Source: DATIXJ01 sp963714795
Lineage (GTDB): Bacteria; Bacteroidota; Ignavibacteria; UBA10030; SZUA-254
Length of the DNA stretch: 64,000 nucleotides
NCBI GenBank assembly: GCA_963714795.1
Contig: CAVQPS010000009.1
Location: 620,001 to 684,000, forward strand
Reading direction: 5' to 3'
Each line of letters starts with the position of its first letter. Positions within the stretch are counted from its first letter, which is position 1. A model generated the notes under the pieces. That model saw only the letters and a program-made list of their open reading frames with translations, searched no databases and was not told the DNA's origin. A program made the position numbers and the translations under genes. Below are positions 17,274 through 26,326 of this stretch, in pieces.

Positions 17274-19040
17274 TTACAAACTGTCCAGAGGAATATCGGG
17301 AAATTCCTTTTTGAAGAATGTTGCGAGGTACGTTTCGATTTCTGCACGCGAACCGTAACTCAATGCCGTTCGCGCGATTTCCTGCATGTCGCTGAATTTG
17401 AGGGAACGGATAATCTTCTTGATCTCGGGAAGAACTGCGGGGACCACGCTCAGTTCGTCCATGCCGAGTCCTAATAACAAAGCAGTGGCAAGCGGATTAC
17501 CGGCCATTTCACCGCAGATGCCTACCCAGATACCCTGCTTGTGACCGGCATTAATGACGTGCTTGATCGTCATCAGCACACTGGGTTCGAATTCATGATA
17601 CAGTGAAGAAACAAGACTATTGCCGCGATCGACAGCAAGAAGGTATTGCGTGAGGTCGTTGGACCCGATGCTGAGAAAATCAACTTCCGCGGCAATTTGT
17701 GAAGCCGTTAATGCCGCCGCCGGCACCTCGATCATAACGCCGAGCGGAAGATGATCATCGAATTTAATTTTTTTTGCTTGCAGCTCTGCTTTGGCCTTCT
17801 GGACGAATGTTTTTGCACGATGCACCTCGCCGACCGTCGTCACCATCGGGAACATGATGGAAATATTTTTCCGTGTACTGGCGCGAAGAATGGAACGAAG
17901 CTGATTCATAAACAATTCGGGCCGGTCGAAACAGACACGCACGCCTCGCCATCCGAGGAACGGGTTCGCTTCATCTGCCATGTCCGGTACGATTTTGTCA
18001 CCGCCGATGTCGAATGTCCGCATAATGACACGGTGAGGGAAAATGCGGTCGGCAATGCGTTTATATTCGATGTATTGTTCTTCCTCGGATGGAAAATCAT
18101 CCCGCCCGATGAGTAAGCTTTCCGTTCGGTACAGGCCGACACCTTGCGATCCCTGAAGAACGACATACTCCAGCTCTTCCGTCAGTTCGATGTTAGCGGA
18201 AAGTTCGACAGGATGTCCGTCCAGTGTTTCCGCCGGCAGGTCCTTCAAATGCACGAGCTGCAATTCAAACTCCGCCATGTGCTCGCGTTTTTCATCATAC
18301 TCTTTGATGCGTTCCACTGTCGGATGAACGACGATAGTACCGGCGTACCCGTCGATAATGATTTGATCACCCGTCTGCACTTCGCGGCTGACATCACCCA
18401 GTCCGACAACAGCAGGAATTTTCAACGACCGTGAAAAAAGTGCTGCATGAGATGTAATACCGCCGAGATCGGTTGCGTAGCCGAGAATATGATTCCGGCT
18501 GAGGATCATTGTGTCTGCCGGCGTAAGTGTGTGAGCAACAACGATGACGGAGCCATCGAGCTTGGAGATCAGCTTTTCTTGTTGAAGATTGCGGACAATA
18601 CGGTTTCGCAGATCTTCCATGTCGTGCGCACGCTCGTGCATATATTCGGAATGTGCGGCAAGCATGAGGTGAGCATATTTTCCGATTTCATCCGCAACAA
18701 TAAATTCCGCATTCTTTCGTTCTTTGGTAATCCGCTTCCGGATAGCGTCGATGAGAACCGGATCTTCCAGCACCATAATTTGCGCTTCGAAAATCTTTGC
18801 TTTTGAGTCACCCACTTTCTGTTGGGCGAATAAAAGGATTTTGCTCAATTCTTTTGCGGATTTTTCCATGGCGCGCGTGAGGCGGTCAATTTCAAGACGC
18901 ACATCATCCGCGCCGACGGCACGTTCTTCAAAGCGGGGCATTTCTTTCGTAAAAAGATACGCGCCGCCCATCGCAATTCCGGGTGAGGCAGGAATTCCCT
19001 TTAAAATCTTTTCCCGTTTTCCTTTTTGCTCATCGGTCAT
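17274..19040 (-). CDS. ptsI: Phosphoenolpyruvate-protein phosphotransferase (PTS enzyme I)
   Basis: Autophosphorylates with PEP and passes the phosphate to HPr. The 588-residue length is normal. Seen: the N-terminal KGIPASPGIAMGGAYLF, the HPr-binding helices (about 35-145), the active-site GGITSHAALFSRSL with phospho-His198, and the C-terminal PEP-binding barrel with GVGLYRTESLLIGRDDFPSEEEQY, GGDKIVPD, GVMIEVPAAAL, DFLSIGSNDLTQY and VGICGEMAGNP. The gene starts three bases after ptsH. No sugar-specific enzyme II lies in the window, so the pair may act in a regulatory PTS or serve distant EII genes. Confidence 0.95.
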   Translation of the reverse strand: MTDEQKGKREKILKGIPASPGIAMGGAYLFTKEMPRFEERAVGADDVRLEIDRLTRAMEKSAKELSKILLFAQQKVGDSKAKIFEAQIMVLEDPVLIDAIRKRITKERKNAEFIVADEIGKYAHLMLAAHSEYMHERAHDMEDLRNRIVRNLQQEKLISKLDGSVIVVAHTLTPADTMILSRNHILGYATDLGGITSHAALFSRSLKIPAVVGLGDVSREVQTGDQIIIDGYAGTIVVHPTVERIKEYDEKREHMAEFELQLVHLKDLPAETLDGHPVELSANIELTEELEYVVLQGSQGVGLYRTESLLIGRDDFPSEEEQYIEYKRIADRIFPHRVIMRTFDIGGDKIVPDMADEANPFLGWRGVRVCFDRPELFMNQLRSILRASTRKNISIMFPMVTTVGEVHRAKTFVQKAKAELQAKKIKFDDHLPLGVMIEVPAAALTASQIAAEVDFLSIGSNDLTQYLLAVDRGNSLVSSLYHEFEPSVLMTIKHVINAGHKQGIWVGICGEMAGNPLATALLLGLGMDELSVVPAVLPEIKKIIRSLKFSDMQEIARTALSYGSRAEIETYLATFFKKEFPDIPLDSL

Positions 19041-19043
19041 AGG

Positions 19044-19307
19044 CTATTCATCAAATCCCCGTTCGAATAAATCGGCAACAGCGTTGCAGGCGTCCGATTC
19101 ATCTTCGCCATCGAATCGCAGTAAGAGTGTTACACCCTGTTCCGCGGCGAGAGTCATAACGCCGATAATACTTTTTCCGTTGATTTCCATGCCGTCTTTA
19201 CAAATATAAAAGTCCGCTTTAAAGCGTGATGCAACTTTCACAAGCAGAGACGCCGGGCGCGTGTGAAGGCCGTATTTATTTTTAATTGTGACCTCACGTT
19301 CAACCAT
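19044..19307 (-). CDS. ptsH: Phosphocarrier protein HPr
   Basis: An 87-residue HPr. His15 in YGLHTRPAS is the phosphate-accepting residue for enzyme I, and Ser46 in NGKSIIGVMTL matches the regulatory HPr kinase site. The rest (ASRFKADFYICKDG, EQGVTLLLRFDGEDE, ADLFERGFDE) follows the fold. It sits four bases after the polyprenyl synthase gene and three before ptsI. Retention of a good Ser46 site suggests control by an HPr kinase/phosphorylase encoded elsewhere, known in many non-Firmicute lineages (inference). Confidence 0.95.
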   Translation of the reverse strand: MVEREVTIKNKYGLHTRPASLLVKVASRFKADFYICKDGMEINGKSIIGVMTLAAEQGVTLLLRFDGEDESDACNAVADLFERGFDE

Positions 19308-19311
19308 GTGG

Positions 19312-20295
19312 TTAGGAAATTCTTTCTACAAGCTGATTGGCAAGCCATCCCAGCATTGCCGTACCACGATTTACCGGTAATTGCTTGATTGCGTTGTGGG
19401 CAGACCGAGTGTGCCGCGTGATCGTCTTTCGTGCAACCGAAAGTGTTTCGGTTTGACGGTAGATCGTTTGAATTCGTTTGACACGACGCATACCGTTTGC
19501 CGGTGATAGGGAAAGCAAAAAAAGACGGTCACGACCCCTGGTTTGTCCAATAGCCGTCAACAGCAAAAATGTTTTTTTCCCTTCGATGATATCACCCCCG
19601 ACGGTTTTTCCGAATTCTTCCGGATCGCCGGCGATATCGAGAAGATCATCATTGATTTGAAACGCACGTCCGAGATGCATGCCGAAATTCCGAAGCGCAC
19701 GAACCTGTCGCGCAGACCCTCCGCCGATGATTGCTCCGATTTCCGTTGATGCGGCAATGATGGCGGCAGTTTTCTTTTCAATCATCATCACATATTCTTT
19801 GAGGCGGACATTGTCTCGTGTTTCGAATTCCTTATCAAAACCCTGCCCTTCGCATACGTCAATGAATGCACCGGTAAATACGGGAAGAATTTTACTATGT
19901 TTGTTATCCGGAGTTTTCAATAATGACCGATACGCGTATGCGGCAAGCTGGTCGCCGGCAAGTATCGCAATATTATTATCCCATCGCGTGTGAACGGTCG
20001 GTCTGTTGCGCCGCAATTTTGCGTGATCCATCACATCGTCATGCACCAGCGTAAAATTGTGAAGGATTTCCATGCCAACCGCTGCGTCGAGAGCATGCCG
20101 TGCCTGCCCGCCGACAGCTTCACACGCCAGCAATGTAAGAACAGCGCGTAATCGTTTGCCGCCCGATGACAAGACATACGTCATCGGTTCGTACACGGTA
20201 ACCGGCTTCTTCTTTTTTATGATTAACGCAAGCCGCCGTTCGATGGTTCTCTTCTGCTTATTATAGTAGTTTTGAAATTGTTTTCGGTCCGGCAA
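19312..20295 (-). CDS. Polyprenyl (isoprenyl) diphosphate synthase
   Basis: Elongates isoprenyl diphosphate chains, probably for quinone side chains or undecaprenyl-type carriers. Diagnostic motifs: GGKRLRAVLTLLACEAVGG, the first Asp-rich motif LVHDDVMDHAKLRRNRPTVH, GDQLAAYAY, and the second Asp-rich motif QINDDLLDIAGD with K-T-V-G-G-D after it. The start is uncertain. The frame is open up to 20490, but the extra 65 residues show no family resemblance and would overlap the divergent promoter region. A TTG at 20295 (LPDRKQFQNYY) gives about 327 residues, the usual family size. First gene of the ptsH-ptsI-isomerase operon, four bases before ptsH. Chain length cannot be predicted confidently. 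Confidence 0.88.
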   Translation of the reverse strand: MPDRKQFQNYYNKQKRTIERRLALIIKKKKPVTVYEPMTYVLSSGGKRLRAVLTLLACEAVGGQARHALDAAVGMEILHNFTLVHDDVMDHAKLRRNRPTVHTRWDNNIAILAGDQLAAYAYRSLLKTPDNKHSKILPVFTGAFIDVCEGQGFDKEFETRDNVRLKEYVMMIEKKTAAIIAASTEIGAIIGGGSARQVRALRNFGMHLGRAFQINDDLLDIAGDPEEFGKTVGGDIIEGKKTFLLLTAIGQTRGRDRLFLLSLSPANGMRRVKRIQTIYRQTETLSVARKTITRHTRSAHNAIKQLPVNRGTAMLGWLANQLVERIS

Positions 20296-20526
20296 TCGTT
20301 TTCTTTCAACATTCGCAAAAGGAAAAACCCCATATCCTGTTTCGATATAATAAGAAAAGAGGGTGTGAGAAGCAAGGAAAACACCCGGTGAGTTTGATGC
20401 AACGCGCACCGGTTCTTCAGGATTATTTTTATTCCAACTTGTTTTCACTCGTTTTTTCCTTATCTTATAGCCCATAAATTGAAACGTCATGAGCCATTTA
20501 TTTTTAGACCATTTCCGACAAAACAG

Positions 20527-22251
20527 ATGATGTACCGGACTATTGCTATTCTCATCATCGCTGGAGCATCATCGCTGGGATTTATTTCTTGTACGACAGA
20601 AATTCCCAAGCAGCCCGCCCAAACCACCACCGTCACTTCAAAAAATGAACTCATTGTTTACCTTGATTCGCTCGAGCATCGATATGAACGCGCTGCCCGG
20701 GTTGTAGGACTTGCCAATTGGCATAGTTATGCCAACGATGCGCCATTTAATCTTGATTCTGCCAAGAAGGAGCTTGCTGCTGTTGTTGCCGACAGCGCGA
20801 CACGAAAAATTATCGAGGAATGGAGAGGACGTTCCGATGCGCTGGCGGATAAGATGCTTGCGCGGCGTCTCGAATTATGGCACCGTGTCTGTATCGGCGG
20901 GTCGATCTATGTCGATCCCCGCATTGCAGCATTGGAAAACCGGCTTCAACAGACAATGACTAATTTCAATTTTCGATTGAATGGCATGCCGATGACGCGG
21001 GCAAAAGTCAGTGTACAATTGCAGCACGAACCTTCGTCGCGGCGCCGGCATGAGCTCTGGTCGGTACCGGCACAACTTTCCACCGCCGTTTCGCACGATC
21101 TCTTGACGCTTGTCGCCTTACGAAATGAAAAAGCGACACAATTCGGATATCCCAATTATTATTCGTTGACATTGGCGCTCAACTCGATCGATGAAGAATG
21201 GCTGATCAAAACGTTCACACTGCTCGAAGAGCAGACACGAATTCCGTTTGAACAATTTGTAACCGCATCATCCAAAAAACTGCATCTCAAAAAGATCGGT
21301 CCGTGGGATTTGGATTATGCATTGCACGAATCGGCAACCATACCGGACAAATTTTTTCCTGCTGATTCGATGTTTCCCGTTCTTCACCGGTTTCAGCGGG
21401 GGATCGGATTTCCCGTTGATTCATTGCCGATTAAGGAATATGTCAAAGATATTCCGTACGGAGGTTTGAATCTGGCAATCGATATTCCGGGTGATACGCG
21501 GTTTCTCGTCAACCCGATACAGGGCCAGCGATTCTATGCCGTTGCGTTTCATGAATACGGTCACGCTCTGAAAGCAGTCAATACGCATGTTGAGTATCCC
21601 ATTTTCAAAGGATATGAATGGATTCCCGGTGCACAATGTTCAGCGTATGAAGAAGGTGTTGCGGAAATGCATGCCGAGTTTACGGATGATTCCCTGTGGC
21701 TTGCTACGGTTCCGCGCATCAAACCGAAACAGATAGAAAAATATATTGCCGGACGCGGCATGATGGGAATGTACCGTCTCCGCCGAACGATGAAAGATTT
21801 TTTTATCGAATATGAAATGTATAAAAATCCGAAGCAGGATATGGCGCGTGCTTGAGCGGACGATGATAAAGAAATTTCTTCTTGTTGATGTCGATTCGAC
21901 GGAAGTACCGCAATACGCTTCATCGATCTGGTACGTTTCCTACCCGTGCTATTATCACAATTATATCATGGCAAGCATGATTGCCACGCAACTGCAGGAG
22001 GCACTGTCCAATAAGTTCGGTGAGGACAAGATCAAGAACCCGAACGTGGCAGCGTGGATGATCGATCATCTCTACGCCAACGGCGAGAAACAGGAATGGA
22101 CGGAGCGTATCCGGAATGCGACCGGCAAAGGTCTCGAACCCGGGGCACTCCTTCGGAAGCTCGGTATTGCTCAGTTACAGATAATTCCCGGAAGAATAAA
22201 GACGATTCACCCTTGCCCGGTTATATCTTCCGTGCAGATGTTTTGTATTGA
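20527..22251 (+). CDS. M2/M3-like zinc metallopeptidase lipoprotein, frameshifted
   Basis: An exported zinc peptidase resembling the M2 (ACE-like)/M3 group. The start at 20527 (MMYRTIAILII) gives a signal peptide ending at a lipobox-like FISC, so it is probably a lipoprotein. The zinc site is HEYGH at about residue 341, with the third ligand in AYEEGVAEMHAEF downstream; RRRHELW earlier is also typical. The frame ends prematurely at 21855 after NPKQDMARA. Deleting one base near 21845-21853 continues it as LERTMIKKFLLVDVDS...SYPCYYHNYIMASMIATQL, exactly the family C-terminus. A second shift near 22175 would end it at 22251 (PGYIFRADVLY); otherwise the frame runs through the ars operator, which is unlikely. 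Transcribed divergently from the polyprenyl synthase gene. Confidence 0.8.
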
Positions 22252-22274
22252 ACGGTATTGCTTTTTACATAACT

Positions 22275-22292
22275 TATCGTATATTTACGATA
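22275..22292. promoter_or_regulatory. Palindromic operator upstream of arsR
   Basis: A perfect inverted repeat with 7-base arms, TATCGTA and TACGATA, separated by TATT, lies about 20 bases before the arsR start and just upstream of its AGGAG ribosome-binding site. ArsR-family repressors typically bind such AT-rich dyads overlapping the promoter, so it is the likely autoregulatory site for the arsR-arsM-arsC-acr3 operon. The sequence shows the dyad; binding is inference. Confidence 0.7.
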
Positions 22293-22312
22293 TATGATTA
22301 GGAGAATATGCT

Positions 22313-22657
22313 ATGGCGGTCAATAAAAAACATAAATTCAATAAACAACAAAATGCGTTGGCTGATTTTGCGAATGCTATCAGCCACCCGGCGCGAATCG
22401 CAATCCTCAAAGAAGTTGCCAAACGGAATACCTGCATCTGCGGCGAAATAGTGGAAATACTTCCGCTGGCGCAATCAACCGTCTCACGGCATTTGAAAGA
22501 TCTGTTACAAGCCGGACTCATTAAAGGAAGAGTCGACGGCGTAAAATCATGTTACTGCATTAATTGGGATACCTTCGAAAAATTTTCAGAAAGCTTTCAT
22601 TCATTTTTTGCCCAGACTAAAGCCTCGTCGCAGTCGTTTCAGAAAAAATGTTGCTGA
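22313..22657 (+). CDS. arsR: ArsR/SmtB family arsenic-responsive repressor
   Basis: A 114-residue winged-helix repressor that should release DNA when it binds As(III). Seen: DFANAISHPARIAILKEVAKR, then the metalloid-sensing Cys pair NTCICGEIVEILPL in helix alpha-3 (CxC, as in the ELCVCDL motif of classical ArsR), recognition helix AQSTVSRHLKDLLQAGLI, the wing GRVDGVKSCYC, and a C-terminal CC. The ATG at 22313 follows GGAGAATATGCT. First gene of the arsenic operon, preceded by a palindromic operator. Confidence 0.95.
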   Translation: MAVNKKHKFNKQQNALADFANAISHPARIAILKEVAKRNTCICGEIVEILPLAQSTVSRHLKDLLQAGLIKGRVDGVKSCYCINWDTFEKFSESFHSFFAQTKASSQSFQKKCC

Positions 22658-22685
22658 TGCTTTTCAACCTATTAGGAGTTTCGTC

Positions 22686-23528
22686 ATGAATAATCCAGAA
22701 GAAATAAAAAAGATCGTCAAAGAAAAATACAGTCAAATAGCATTACAGGATAAAACCACCAATGAATCTTCCTGCTGTGGCGCATCCTGTTGTTCGTCGG
22801 AAGTATATACGATTATGTCGGATGATTATTCAACGATGAACGGTTACAATCCGGATGCCGATTTGGGATTGGGTTGCGGGTTACCGACACAATTCGCCGG
22901 AATAAAAAAAGGAGACGTTGTTGTCGATCTCGGCTCCGGAGCCGGAAACGATTGCTTTGTTGCGCGCGCCGAAACCGGTGAATCGGGAAAAGTGATCGGG
23001 ATTGATATGACCGAGGCGATGATTGACCGGGCAAGAATCAATGCGGAAAAATTAGGATTCCATAATGTTGAATTTCGTTTAGGTGAAATCGAAAAAATAC
23101 CGATGACGTCGAACAGTGCCGATGTTGTCGTCAGCAATTGTGTCCTCAATCTCGTTCCCGACAAGAAGAAAGCTTTTGCCGAAATTTACCGCATCGTAAA
23201 ACCCGGAGGGCACTTCAGCATTTCCGATATCGTGTTGATCGGTTCGCTGCCGCCGAAAATTTTACAGACGGCAGCGCTGTATGCCGGTTGTGTTGCCGGT
23301 GCTATTCAGAAAGAAGAATACATTGCCTTGGTTCGCGAATCCGGATTTGAAAACATCAAGGTACAAAAGGAAAAGGTAATTACGCTCCCCAAAGACATTT
23401 TGGCAAGTTATTTAACTGCCGGCGAAATCAAACAATACGACGAAAGCGGTGTGGGTATTTACAGCATTACCCTCTATGCAGAAAAAACCAGCACCGGGTG
23501 CTGCGATAAAGAACATTGTTGTAAATGA
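22686..23528 (+). CDS. arsM: Arsenite S-adenosylmethionine methyltransferase
   Basis: Methylates arsenite to mono-, di- and trimethylated arsenicals with SAM and thiols. The 280-residue protein starts at 22686 (MNNPEEIKKIVKEKY) behind an AGGAG site; upstream in-frame codons lie inside arsR. Family marks: GLGCGLPTQFAGIKKGD, the SAM motif VVDLGSGAGNDCFVA, DVVVSNCVLNLVPDK, and PGGHFSISDIVL. Cysteines expected for As(III) binding are in SNCVLN and in AGCVAGA. Extra Cys pairs lie near both ends (SSCCGASCCSS and TGCCDKEHCCK), a common decoration in ArsM from anaerobes. Second gene of the ars operon. Confidence 0.95.
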   Translation: MNNPEEIKKIVKEKYSQIALQDKTTNESSCCGASCCSSEVYTIMSDDYSTMNGYNPDADLGLGCGLPTQFAGIKKGDVVVDLGSGAGNDCFVARAETGESGKVIGIDMTEAMIDRARINAEKLGFHNVEFRLGEIEKIPMTSNSADVVVSNCVLNLVPDKKKAFAEIYRIVKPGGHFSISDIVLIGSLPPKILQTAALYAGCVAGAIQKEEYIALVRESGFENIKVQKEKVITLPKDILASYLTAGEIKQYDESGVGIYSITLYAEKTSTGCCDKEHCCK

Positions 23529-23546
23529 TTCAAAAAGAAAATCAAA

Positions 23547-23981
23547 ATGAATACAACAAGAGTATTGTTTTTGTGCGTTCACAATTCTGCCCGGAGTCAG
23601 ATGGCGGAAGCATATCTGAAACAATTCGGCGGAGATACGTTCGAAGCCGAGAGCGCCGGACTTGAGCCCGGTACGCTCAACCCGTTTGCCGTTGAAGTAA
23701 TGCGGGAGGACGGTATTGATATTTCCAATAACCCGACCAATGATGTCTTTGATTTTTTTAAACAGGGAAAGCGCTTTCATTATGTCATTACCGTATGCGA
23801 TGCCGGCAGTTCGGCACGATGTCCTATCTTTCCGGGAATGACAAAAAAGATTGCCTGGGATTTTCCGGACCCTTCCATGTTTACGGGAACGAACGAAGAA
23901 AAATTGGCAAAAACACGGGAAGTCAGGAATCATATAAAAACCGCGGTGAAAAGATTTGTTGCCGAGATATTTCATTCGTGA
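23547..23981 (+). CDS. arsC: Arsenate reductase, low-molecular-weight phosphatase type
   Basis: Reduces arsenate to arsenite using thioredoxin. The 144-residue protein has the LMW-PTP P-loop FLCVHNSARSQMAEA (Cys10 nucleophile, CX5R), the relay cysteines Cys84 and Cys92 in VCDAGSSARCPIFPG, and the general-acid region WDFPDPS. This is the thioredoxin-coupled class rather than the glutaredoxin class. The start at 23547 is 18 bases after arsM. Together with acr3 and arsM the operon can handle As(V), As(III) export and methylation. Confidence 0.95.
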   Translation: MNTTRVLFLCVHNSARSQMAEAYLKQFGGDTFEAESAGLEPGTLNPFAVEVMREDGIDISNNPTNDVFDFFKQGKRFHYVITVCDAGSSARCPIFPGMTKKIAWDFPDPSMFTGTNEEKLAKTREVRNHIKTAVKRFVAEIFHS

Positions 23982-23998
23982 AAAGATAATTATTCTCA

Positions 23999-25105
23999 AT
24001 GACCGTCAATAATGATAATCCAAAAGTCGAGCCGAAAACACTTGGCTTTTTGGACAGATATCTCACATTATGGATATTCCTTGCAATGGGGATTGGTGTG
24101 AGTGTCGGATATTGTATTCCGGGCGTGGCTGTCGTTATCAATTCGTTTCAATCCGGTACGACGAACGTACCTATCGCGGTAGGACTGATATTGATGATGT
24201 ATCCGCCCCTCGCGAAAGTTAAATATGAAAAATTGGGATTTGTTTTTAAAAATCTAAAAATACTTTCTCTTTCGTTGGTCATGAATTGGGTCATCGGGCC
24301 GGCCCTCATGTTCTTCCTGGCAATTATTTTTTTGAAGGCATATCCCGAATATATGATCGGCGTCATCATGATCGGCATTGCGCGCTGCATAGCGATGGTT
24401 ATTGTTTGGAATGAATTGGCGGATGGAAATCGTGAATATGCAGCCGGGTTGGTGGCAATGAATAGTATTTTCCAGGTATTATTTTACAGTCTGTTTGCAT
24501 GGTTATTTATTACCGTTCTGCCGCCTTATTTTGGTCTCAATGGTTTAGCAATACATATTGATATTCGTCAGATTGCACAAAGCGTTTTCATATATTTGGG
24601 GATACCTTTTATTGCAGGTTTCTTTTCCCGGTTGGTTCTGAAAAAGATAAAGGGGGATGAGTGGTATGCAAACGTTTTCATTCCCAAGATAAGTTTTATA
24701 ACGTTGGTTGCTTTGCTCTTTACTATTCTTGCCATGTTTGCCTTAAAGGGTGATCTGATTGTACAAATACCGATTGATGTTATTCGTATTGCCATTCCGC
24801 TAGTTATCTATTTTGTTGTAATGTTTCTGATTACTTTTTTTGTAGGGAAAAAGATGGGGGCTGATTATTCACAAACTGCGGCCATATCGTTCACTGCGGC
24901 GGGCAATAATTTTGAATTAGCAATAGCTGTATCAATTGGTGTTTTTGGAATTAACAGCGGGCAAGCTTTTGCAGGAGTAATCGGTCCGCTTGTAGAAGTA
25001 CCTGCGTTAATCGCTCTGGTGAATGTAGCGTTTTGGCTAAGGAAAAAACTCTTTAAACCTCAAATTCCAATCAGTGAAGAAGTGTTTTCCCTGCATGTTC
25101 GGTAG
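23999..25105 (+). CDS. acr3: Arsenite efflux transporter Acr3
   Basis: A ten-helix inner-membrane As(III) exporter of the BART superfamily, 368 residues. Family signatures: VGLILMMYPPLAKVKYE, the conserved Cys in GIARCIAMVIVWNELADG, and FTAAGNNFELAIAVSIG. It follows arsC by 17 bases and ends one base before the stop codon of the convergent rodA gene, so there is essentially no space between the two operons. Confidence 0.95.
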   Translation: MTVNNDNPKVEPKTLGFLDRYLTLWIFLAMGIGVSVGYCIPGVAVVINSFQSGTTNVPIAVGLILMMYPPLAKVKYEKLGFVFKNLKILSLSLVMNWVIGPALMFFLAIIFLKAYPEYMIGVIMIGIARCIAMVIVWNELADGNREYAAGLVAMNSIFQVLFYSLFAWLFITVLPPYFGLNGLAIHIDIRQIAQSVFIYLGIPFIAGFFSRLVLKKIKGDEWYANVFIPKISFITLVALLFTILAMFALKGDLIVQIPIDVIRIAIPLVIYFVVMFLITFFVGKKMGADYSQTAAISFTAAGNNFELAIAVSIGVFGINSGQAFAGVIGPLVEVPALIALVNVAFWLRKKLFKPQIPISEEVFSLHVR

Positions 25106-25106
25106 A

Positions 25107-26324
25107 TTAATATTCCTTCCGGTTGGCATACATATTTAAGAGTAATCCCGCCATCATCATATTCGTCAGCATGTTCGATCCGCCGTAACTCATGAAGGGA
25201 AGAGGAACGCCAATGACCGGCATGATTCCCATCGCCATGCCGATATTGATGACCGTGTGTACCGCAAAGGCGGACACCACGCCGATGGCAACAATACTTG
25301 CGTATCGGTTTTTGACTAACGATGCAATCTGCACTCCCCGCGCCATGAGAAGTGTCAGAAGAAGTAAAATGGTAAACGCACCGAAAAATCCGAATTCCTC
25401 GCTTGGAACGCAATAGATAAAATCGGTCCACTGAGCCGGGAGAAAATTCAATTGCGTTTGCGATCCCTGCAAGTAACCTTTCCCAAACAGTCCGCCGGAA
25501 CCGATGGCAATTTTCGATTGCATCACATTGTATCCGGCACCGAGCGGGTCGGCATCCGGATTGAGAAATATCAGAATGCGTTTTTGCTGGTGCGGAGCGA
25601 GTCTTCCGAATAAGAATTGGACCGACATTCCCATCAGGACCGTGAGTGAAAAAACAAATGCAGAGAGAAGCCGGTTTTCTTTCAACAAAAAAATGACCGT
25701 GGCTGTCAGGATGAGGACAATGACAAATGCGGTTGTGCCGAATAAGGTTGCTATTACCGCCGCTCCCGGAGCGAGAAGAGTCAGCAGTAAGAAATTTGAA
25801 GCACCCGCCCAGTACAAAATAATCAGCAGCATGCCGATGTAAATAATTGCTGTTCCCATGTCCGGCTGCGCTAAAATCAATACGACAGGAAGCAACACAA
25901 TGCCGAACGTGACAGCGATATGTTTGAACCGGGAAAGATTGACATGCCGTTGGGAAAGGTAATATGCCAGAGCAAGAACGGTTGTGATTTTTACCATTTC
26001 CGACGGTTGTAATCCTAATCCTCCGATGCCGAACCAGCTTTTTGAACCCGCGACAACTTTTCCTGCAACCAGGACAACCAACAAAACGGTGATTGAAAGT
26101 CCGTAAAGAGGATAGGAAAGCAATTGTAATGTCCGAAAAGGAATCAACATGATGGAAAACATCAACAATAGTCCGATGCATCCCCAAAGAAGTTGGCGAT
26201 GGAAATACACCGACGCTCCGGCATCATAGGTAGCGCTGTACACCGATGCAACGCTGATCACGAGTAACAATACAACCATGCCGATGACGGAATAATCGAT
26301 ATTTTCTTTAAACCAGTTATCCAT
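25107..26324 (-). CDS. rodA: Rod shape-determining protein RodA (SEDS peptidoglycan polymerase)
   Basis: SEDS-family glycosyltransferase that polymerises lipid II in the elongation complex with PBP2. The 405-residue protein has about ten membrane helices and the family marks KSWFGIGGLGLQPSEMVKI, AQPDMGTAIIY, and GVPLPFMSYGGSNMLTNM near the C-terminus; the catalytic Asp lies in LAQPDMGTA. It starts two bases after the mrdA stop, and is the last gene of the mreB-mreC-mreD-mrdA-rodA series. Confidence 0.95.
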   Translation of the reverse strand: MDNWFKENIDYSVIGMVVLLLVISVASVYSATYDAGASVYFHRQLLWGCIGLLLMFSIMLIPFRTLQLLSYPLYGLSITVLLVVLVAGKVVAGSKSWFGIGGLGLQPSEMVKITTVLALAYYLSQRHVNLSRFKHIAVTFGIVLLPVVLILAQPDMGTAIIYIGMLLIILYWAGASNFLLLTLLAPGAAVIATLFGTTAFVIVLILTATVIFLLKENRLLSAFVFSLTVLMGMSVQFLFGRLAPHQQKRILIFLNPDADPLGAGYNVMQSKIAIGSGGLFGKGYLQGSQTQLNFLPAQWTDFIYCVPSEEFGFFGAFTILLLLTLLMARGVQIASLVKNRYASIVAIGVVSAFAVHTVINIGMAMGIMPVIGVPLPFMSYGGSNMLTNMMMAGLLLNMYANRKEY

Positions 26325-26326
26325 AG

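Noticed and set aside
20296..20490. N-terminal extension of the polyprenyl synthase up to 20490
   Set aside because: The extra residues do not resemble the family and would occupy the divergent promoter region of the peptidase gene; a TATAAG-like box on the minus strand near 20465 also argues for a later start.
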